From the NCBI GenBank assembly GCA_964498965.1, contig CAZCJU010000053.1:1-11786 (forward strand): a stretch of 11,786 nt of DNA, read 5' to 3'. Origin of the DNA: CAZCJU01 sp964498965 (GTDB lineage Bacteria > Bacillota > Clostridia > Oscillospirales > CAG-272). A program made the position numbers and the translations under genes. The notes beneath the pieces were generated by a model, which saw only the letters and a list, made by a program, of their open reading frames with translations, had not been told where the DNA came from and searched no databases. The stretch's first letter is position 1. Each line of letters begins with the position of its first letter. Shown here one piece after another: positions 7,028-11,786 of this stretch.

Positions 7028-9814
7028 TCATTCGATAGCTACGGTTACACCTTCTTTTTCAAATTCTCTTTTGATTTGTTCGGCTGCTTCTTCGGAAACG
7101 CCCTCCGCTATCAATACAGCGGGAGTATCGGTGAGTTTAATAGCTTCGTCCAAGCCGCAACCGCGTACCGCCCTCATTGCCCTTACGCATGTGAGCCTGT
7201 TTCCGTTATGCGAAACAAGTCTGACATTGTAACTACTGCGTCGATGTTGTGCATTATCAGATTCCGGTTCACTTTCCTGTCCGTCATCGATTGTTTTCGA
7301 TGTCGGTATACTGTTGTAGCTGTCATACAGCTTATCATAAGCTTTAGTATCGATCCACATTACGGGACGGACAAAGTTTATAAGACCTAAGTTTGTTCCT
7401 TGGCGATTTACACGCCCGCCTCTATCGACGTATGTTGCAAACCAACCGTCGCTGACAACATCACGTAACCACCAATCACATTTGGGTGTGCCGACATCTA
7501 ACAAAGAAGAAGTCGAGCAAATTCTCGTATCGTTATTTATGAAATAACCCTCCGCTTGCGTTACACTGAGTAAGAATACCTTATCGGTCAACGCACCGGC
7601 AAATGCATACGGACGTATTAAAGCTCGCTCTTTTCCTGTAAACGCTTTATTGTAAAAATCGGAATTAAGCCACTTCCTTATACTTGAATCTTCCCAGTTA
7701 TTTCCACCGTGCTTGCTGTAATCCTTTTCGTCCACGGCGTATTTGCTTATTACAAGCATACCGGTTGCGTCTTTATCGAGTATAAGCCATTCTATGTCCT
7801 GCTTTTTCAAACCGGAACTGTTGCACTCGGTATCAACCGTACCGTCTTTAGTCTGGCAATATTTCGGAAGATAGCTTCCGAATCTGATAATTTTACCTAC
7901 ATTGAGCCTATTTAAATAGTCGTTTGCCTTTTCCAAGAGCTGCTTTCCGTAATCACATTTACTCAATTCTTCTACGATCGAATCGTATCTTTTCGCAGCT
8001 TCGAGATCTTTTTCAAGCATACGTATTGCCTCTTCATTGTCTGAAATATCAGAAGAGCCGGCAGAAGAGATGCGGGATATGCGTTTTTCAAGATCGGCTT
8101 TTTGATCTTCAAACACTTTCTTTTCACGAAGCATTTCCGCAGCCTCGTTTTGAAGCCTGAGCTTTTTCGATTTAGCAAAAAAGCCGAGGTGATAGCTTTC
8201 AAGGGTAAGCTCGGTTGATCTGCGACTCAGTTCTTTAATTTTTTCCTCAAGTGAAGCAAGTTCGGCTTTTAATTTCGGAAGATTATTTTTGGTAGTGTTC
8301 GATTTTTCGATTTCCGAACGTAGCTCCGCAATTTCGGAGTGTATCAGATCCATCCTTTTTCGGCATTTGGCAGCATTCAATAATTGCGTATACAGTTCAT
8401 CGCATTTCTTATTTAAAGCCGCTACTTCATCCGCTTTGGCAATGCACTGTTTAGCGAGGTCGTCGGCATCTTTATAGCCGCTGATTTTGTCAAAAAGCTT
8501 CAATGCCGCTAAAATTTCCGTTTTGGTCGCTCCATGCTCCATTTTGCCTACAGCTTCGATATATATCCTGTTTTTGCGTTCGTTTTCGTTTTTGGAATTT
8601 ATCGACGCTATCGAATCATTTACGAGTTTTTTAAGTTCATCGTCACCGAAACGTATTATTTTGGAAAAGTTTTTGTTGTCATCAAACGTTTTTTCAAGCT
8701 TGCCAAGCTCATCACGTGTCTTTACATGAAGTTCCGACATCAGTTTTCCCAAATAAGCAAGTGCGTTTTCCGGATCGGTGTTCAATACCTGTTCGCATAA
8801 ACTGTCCGCTTTGTCGAAATCTCCATCCTCAAGGACTATAAACACTCGCTTCAAAAGCGATGCGGTATTCGAACCTTGTCCGATGGTCGATTGTTTCGAT
8901 GACGTAACAGAATCATTATTATTCAGTACTTTTTTAATGCCGTGCAACAGATCCTGTACAAACCCGAGCTTTGCCATATCCAGTGCCTGCAGATGTGAAA
9001 ATTCCTCGGGAAGCTCATACGGATCCATATCTTTGTATGCAGGAATAAGCAACTTGTTGCCCTTCGAAGTTTTTATAAGAGATAAAAATCTGCTCCACTC
9101 GTTTTTGACCCAAACTGCATTGAAGTATTCGGGACGTGTTCCGAGAACGATCATGATTTTTGCAGAATTGAGTGCGGCGAATATGTATGGCTCGTATTCG
9201 GTGCCGATCTTACTTTCAAGCGTTATGCGTGAGAAAAACACCTTGAAGCCCTCGTTTGTCAGCTGATGATAGATTTCCGTTGCAAGCACACTGTCGGGAG
9301 TACGTTTTCCGCTATTGTCGGTTTCTTTGTAGCAAATGAATATATCAAACGGTTCTTCCTGCTTCGATATGCTTAGAATCTTGCGTTGGATTTCGTTAAT
9401 TTGCTCGGCTTCACGTTCGTATATGCATTTTTGAGAGATATCGGCAAATCTCAGTGCCGAGCGATAATTATCGTCGTCGTATATCGAAGTATATTGTGTT
9501 CTGTTTACGGTAGGTATGCGTTTTCTTGTCACAGGATCCTCGACGTATTCCACACCGTAATTGCACAGCACAACGGACCAATACGCTTCCGAATCTTCGG
9601 GATCTTCAAGCAGGATCTTTTCGTATATACCCATTGCTTTATCGTAATCGTTATTTCTTCGAAAATGGTTTGCTCTATCGTACAGGCTTTCGCGTTTTTC
9701 GTCATCAAGTTTCGGAAATGTTTGTTCGGTCAAGCAATGTTCGCAAATGCCCACAGTTTCATTTTTATCGAGTTTTATGCTTGCACCGCACATTTTACAC
9801 CTGAATACTGCCAT
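7028..9814 (-). CDS. Multidomain TIR protein: zinc ribbon, TPR, TIR, coiled coil, DUF6273-like, L7/L12-CTD-like
   Basis: A 928-residue cytoplasmic protein without signal peptide or membrane segments. Domains in order: zinc ribbon (Cys6, Cys9, Cys24, Cys27); TPR-like helices about 42-75; a conserved helical linker to 152; TIR domain about 155-297, beginning FDIFICYKETD, with BB-loop region SRITLESKIG and WVKNEW, where Glu239 is in the place of the NADase glutamate (SARM1 Glu642); further TPR-like helices about 322-460; a charged coiled coil about 462-635; a DUF6273-like module 638-823 (IIRFGSYLP, WLNSDFY, WWLRD, VRPVMWID); an acidic linker; and 863-928 matching the L7/L12 C-terminal domain. 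TIR domains in bacteria cleave NAD+ or make cyclic ADP-ribose signals, often in phage defence; whether this one does is inferred. The start ATG at 9812-9814 is preferred over 9826 because GAGGTG (9819-9824) lies just before it and the zinc ribbon begins at once. It has its own promoter and no partner gene. Confidence 0.9.
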   Translation of the reverse strand: MAVFRCKMCGASIKLDKNETVGICEHCLTEQTFPKLDDEKRESLYDRANHFRRNNDYDKAMGIYEKILLEDPEDSEAYWSVVLCNYGVEYVEDPVTRKRIPTVNRTQYTSIYDDDNYRSALRFADISQKCIYEREAEQINEIQRKILSISKQEEPFDIFICYKETDNSGKRTPDSVLATEIYHQLTNEGFKVFFSRITLESKIGTEYEPYIFAALNSAKIMIVLGTRPEYFNAVWVKNEWSRFLSLIKTSKGNKLLIPAYKDMDPYELPEEFSHLQALDMAKLGFVQDLLHGIKKVLNNNDSVTSSKQSTIGQGSNTASLLKRVFIVLEDGDFDKADSLCEQVLNTDPENALAYLGKLMSELHVKTRDELGKLEKTFDDNKNFSKIIRFGDDELKKLVNDSIASINSKNENERKNRIYIEAVGKMEHGATKTEILAALKLFDKISGYKDADDLAKQCIAKADEVAALNKKCDELYTQLLNAAKCRKRMDLIHSEIAELRSEIEKSNTTKNNLPKLKAELASLEEKIKELSRRSTELTLESYHLGFFAKSKKLRLQNEAAEMLREKKVFEDQKADLEKRISRISSAGSSDISDNEEAIRMLEKDLEAAKRYDSIVEELSKCDYGKQLLEKANDYLNRLNVGKIIRFGSYLPKYCQTKDGTVDTECNSSGLKKQDIEWLILDKDATGMLVISKYAVDEKDYSKHGGNNWEDSSIRKWLNSDFYNKAFTGKERALIRPYAFAGALTDKVFLLSVTQAEGYFINNDTRICSTSSLLDVGTPKCDWWLRDVVSDGWFATYVDRGGRVNRQGTNLGLINFVRPVMWIDTKAYDKLYDSYNSIPTSKTIDDGQESEPESDNAQHRRSSYNVRLVSHNGNRLTCVRAMRAVRGCGLDEAIKLTDTPAVLIAEGVSEEAAEQIKREFEKEGVTVAIE

Positions 9815-9847
9815 ATGACACCTCATTCGCTGTTTTTATTTTTTATT

Positions 9848-9876
9848 ATTGTATAACATATTTAAGCCGTTATCAA
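9848..9876 (-). promoter_or_regulatory. Sigma-A-type promoter of the TIR gene
   Basis: On the minus strand TTGATA (9871-9876) and TACAAT (9848-9853) are 17 bp apart, about 34 bp before the start at 9814. The gap 9877-9967 back to thiD holds only a short 5-bp inverted repeat (TACCG/CGGTA) and no clear terminator, so read-through from the thi genes is possible too. Confidence 0.65.
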
Positions 9877-9967
9877 GACTTTTTTGTAAATTTTAAAAGA
9901 GGCGATACGATAGTTTGAAGTATACCGTTCCGGTAAGCAATGATGACGTTTATCCGGGAAATTTTTC

Positions 9968-10753
9968 TCACAAACCGAAATTGTGCATTAACGGTCCGGA
10001 GCCTTTTCCAAGATCCAACATCGCCGAAAGTGATGCCGAAACGTAATCTTTGCCGTGTCGAGCGGCATCTAGAATCGAATATCCTTTTGCCAAGTATGAG
10101 GCAATTGCGGAGGAAAGGGTACAGCCGGTACCGTGCGTATTGGGGTTATCGATCCGTTTTCCCTTGAGCCAAAGGACGGAACCGCACGAATACAACAAAT
10201 CGTCGGCATCGTTGATACTGTGTCCTCCTTTCAGAAGAACCGCACAGCCGTATGTATCACCTATTACTTTCGCCGCTTTTTCCATATCGTCTTTGCAACG
10301 AATGGATAAAGCGGATAAAACCTCGGCCTCGTGAATGTTCGGCGTGACAAGAGTCGAAACCGGCAAAAGTTTTGTTGCAAGTGCTTTTACCGCATTACTC
10401 TTGAGCAATGACGAACCGGAAGTCGCCACCATCACCGGATCGACAACGATATTTGTCGCATGGTAATAGCATAATCGCTCGGAAATCACGCCGATCAATT
10501 CCGCAGAGGCCACCATACCGATCTTTATCGCGTCGGGAAATATATCTTCAAAGACAGTGTCCAGTTGTTCTTTCAAAAATGCTGGAGTCACTTCCAGAAT
10601 TGATCTTACACCGATGGTGTTTTGTGCCGTAAGTGCGGTAACAGCACTCATGGCATAAACACCGTTCATCGTCATTGTCTTAATATCTGCCTGAATACCC
10701 GCTCCGCCGCTACAATCGCTTCCCGCAATAGTAAGTACCGTTTTCATTTTCAT
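9968..10753 (-). CDS. thiD: Hydroxymethylpyrimidine/phosphomethylpyrimidine kinase ThiD
   Basis: ThiD phosphorylates 4-amino-5-hydroxymethyl-2-methylpyrimidine and then its monophosphate, giving the pyrimidine diphosphate that ThiE joins to the thiazole in thiamine synthesis; the enzyme is cytoplasmic and of the ribokinase fold. The 261 residues are the usual length. Seen: TIAGSDCSGGAGIQAD at 8-23, which forms the substrate pocket; VVDPVM at 103-108; TPNIHEAEVL at 137-146; LLKGGH at 173-178; and the phosphate-loop motif HGTGCTLSSA at 207-216, with Cys211 and the anion-hole GTGC. The start at 10753 has only a weak purine-rich site (GAAAGAAAG) before it; a second ATG two codons on, at 10747, would give the family's usual MKTVLTIAGSD beginning. 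It is the last gene of the thi cluster, 48 nt after the HAD gene. Confidence 0.95.
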   Translation of the reverse strand: MKMKTVLTIAGSDCSGGAGIQADIKTMTMNGVYAMSAVTALTAQNTIGVRSILEVTPAFLKEQLDTVFEDIFPDAIKIGMVASAELIGVISERLCYYHATNIVVDPVMVATSGSSLLKSNAVKALATKLLPVSTLVTPNIHEAEVLSALSIRCKDDMEKAAKVIGDTYGCAVLLKGGHSINDADDLLYSCGSVLWLKGKRIDNPNTHGTGCTLSSAIASYLAKGYSILDAARHGKDYVSASLSAMLDLGKGSGPLMHNFGL

Positions 10754-10801
10754 TACATACTTTCTTTCGTTATTTTTTAATTAATATTTTACTGCTGTTC
10801 A

Positions 10802-11449
10802 TCACAGTGTAAATAAGATAGGATCGGTAAAATCATAAATGTAATAATCGGATATCTTGCGTATCTCTTCCCTCTTCGATCCGTTTGAATTGTCTGCGAC
10901 CGCAACGGTTATAAAACCGGCTTTTTTTACCGAACGAATACCTTGCGGCATATCTTCGAATACGACTGTTTCGCACGGCTGTGTTCCGAGCATTTGTTGT
11001 GCCGATAAATATATGTTCGGTTCACATTTATTCGTGTTCAATTCACTGCAAGTCAGAATATCCTGAAAATAGCCGTCAATTTGCAATCGTGCGAAAGCAC
11101 TGCGAAGCAAAGCTTTATCGTTTGAAGTAGTTATTATCATGGGGATATCACGTTTATGCAGATATCGAAGATAATCAATCACCCCCGTCTTCGGCACGAC
11201 CTCATAACGATAGAAAAAACGTATCATTTCGAGTAATTCCGAGATTATAGTTTCCGTATGATCAGGCAAGCAGTAGATTTGTTTCAGATAACGACCGCTT
11301 TCTTCCAAACTCATTGGATAGAGAAGTTCCGACAGACCTGTTTCTGCTTTTATGTTGTGTTTTGCCAAATATCGTTGTCCCAATTCGTTCCAAATATGCA
11401 TGGAGTCCAGTAGTGTTCCGTCTGCATCATGAATCACGCCTTTCATCAT
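10802..11449 (-). CDS. HAD-superfamily phosphatase in the thiamine cluster, candidate thiamine-phosphate phosphatase
   Basis: A 215-residue HAD hydrolase of the beta-phosphoglucomutase-like subfamily with an alpha-helical cap (about 16-85). Seen: motif I HDADGTLLDS with nucleophile Asp8 and acid/base Asp10; motif II ITTSN at 106-110; motif III Lys141 in NKCEPNIYL; and motif IV VVFEDMPQGI with Glu165-Asp166. All catalytic residues are there. The start overlaps the thiE stop by 4 nt (ATGA), with AAAGGAA at 11458-11464, so translation is coupled to thiE; a second ATG follows directly and could be the true start. thiD lies 48 nt downstream. Many anaerobes make thiamine monophosphate with ThiE and need a phosphatase to release thiamine; position makes this enzyme a candidate. 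General sugar-phosphate phosphatase activity is the alternative, since HAD sequence alone does not reveal substrate. Confidence 0.88.
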   Translation of the reverse strand: MMKGVIHDADGTLLDSMHIWNELGQRYLAKHNIKAETGLSELLYPMSLEESGRYLKQIYCLPDHTETIISELLEMIRFFYRYEVVPKTGVIDYLRYLHKRDIPMIITTSNDKALLRSAFARLQIDGYFQDILTCSELNTNKCEPNIYLSAQQMLGTQPCETVVFEDMPQGIRSVKKAGFITVAVADNSNGSKREEIRKISDYYIYDFTDPILFTL

Positions 11450-11786
11450 AATCCAAGTTCCTTTGCTCGTGCTTTCAGTTCCATTGCCGCCTTCTTCGGA
11501 TCATCGGCTTTCATAATAGCAGAAACCACGCAGATACCGGCAATGGGAATGCCTTTCAGGACATCAATATTGTCCTTGTTTAAGCCGCCGATGGCATTTG
11601 CAGGAATGGGAACGGCGTTGCAAATATCACGGAGGGTATCGGTTGAGGTCAGCACCGTCTTGACCTTTGTGGTTGTGGGATAAATCGCACCCACACCAAG
11701 ATAATCTGCGCCCTGTTCATAGGCTTCTTTTGCCCAAGGAACGGTTTTTGCCGTTGCACCCACGATTTTCTCCTTACCCATCAGCT
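11446..11786 (-). CDS. thiE: Thiamine-phosphate synthase ThiE, C-terminal part, 5' end beyond window
   Basis: ThiE couples hydroxymethylpyrimidine diphosphate to thiazole phosphate, forming thiamine monophosphate and pyrophosphate. About 112 C-terminal residues are visible, roughly half of the usual 205-220. Seen: KIVGATAKT, then GADYLGVGAIYPTTTK (the GVG and TxTK segment binds the pyrophosphate), IPANAIGGL and GICVVSAI, the last strands of the TIM-barrel phosphate site. The ATG at 11779-11781 is an internal methionine, not the start, because the frame is open to the edge and half of the barrel is missing. The stop overlaps the HAD start by 4 nt. The fragment uses more G/C-ending codons than its neighbours (about 50% GC over 11521-11700 by hand count, against about 37-42% in sampled lines of the HAD and TIR genes). 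A TPP riboswitch, if present, lies outside the window. Confidence 0.92.
   Translation of the reverse strand, partial: LMGKEKIVGATAKTVPWAKEAYEQGADYLGVGAIYPTTTKVKTVLTSTDTLRDICNAVPIPANAIGGLNKDNIDVLKGIPIAGICVVSAIMKADDPKKAAMELKARAKELGL

Noticed and set aside
7028..10753. Thoeris or other two-gene defence system around the TIR gene
   Set aside because: The neighbours are thiD on one side and a Cys-rich protein on the other; no SLOG/SIR2, nuclease or transmembrane effector gene is present in the window.
10754..10801. TPP riboswitch between the HAD gene and thiD
   Set aside because: The gap is 48 nt, too short for the aptamer, and no conserved THI-box sequence is seen.

Overview
The window looks like chromosomal DNA from a low-to-moderate GC Gram-positive anaerobe, most likely of the Clostridia (Oscillospirales/Ruminococcus-like). 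The signs are sigma-A-type promoters with 17-bp spacers, strong AGGAGG-type ribosome binding sites, a Gram-positive lipoprotein signal, a leader RNA resembling the yybP-ykoY manganese riboswitch, and several protein families that I associate mainly with Clostridia. No rRNA, tRNA, CRISPR array, transposase or integrase is visible. All family assignments were made by eye, without database searches.

Left part (1-2526). A cation P-type ATPase of the Ca2+/PMCA-like class runs leftward and off the left edge. Its leader has a clear promoter, an aptamer-like region matching yybP-ykoY, and a strong intrinsic terminator before the start codon. This points to metal-controlled antitermination, so Mn2+ rather than (or besides) Ca2+ may be the real cargo or signal. 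Diverging from it is a promoter with a 9-bp inverted repeat over its -10 box, which serves the next gene.

Middle-left (2527-6947). A secreted lipoprotein carries a stalk-type (copper-amine-oxidase-N-like) domain and a GH71/GH99-like TIM-barrel. It ends at a bidirectional terminator facing a leftward amidohydrolase-2 family enzyme. The amidohydrolase gene diverges from a ThuA-like gene, and both promoters lie in the shared 231-bp gap, which also holds a repeated octamer. These genes suggest processing of sugars or related small molecules, but no substrate can be read from the sequence. A cysteine-rich clostridial protein of unknown role follows, with a possible sporulation-type -10 element upstream.

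Middle-right (7028-9814, leftward). A 928-residue multidomain protein is the most interesting object here: zinc ribbon, TPR-like helices, TIR domain, more helices and a long coiled coil, a DUF6273-like module, and a C-terminal domain that aligns without gaps to the factor-binding region of ribosomal protein L7/L12. It has its own promoter and no obvious partner gene, so it would be a self-contained TIR effector or sensor of unknown trigger.

Right part (9968-11786, leftward). Thiamine genes lie in the order thiE (cut by the right edge), a HAD phosphatase overlapping thiE by 4 nt, then thiD. The HAD enzyme is a candidate for the phosphatase that releases thiamine from thiamine monophosphate. 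The thiE fragment is richer in GC than its neighbours.
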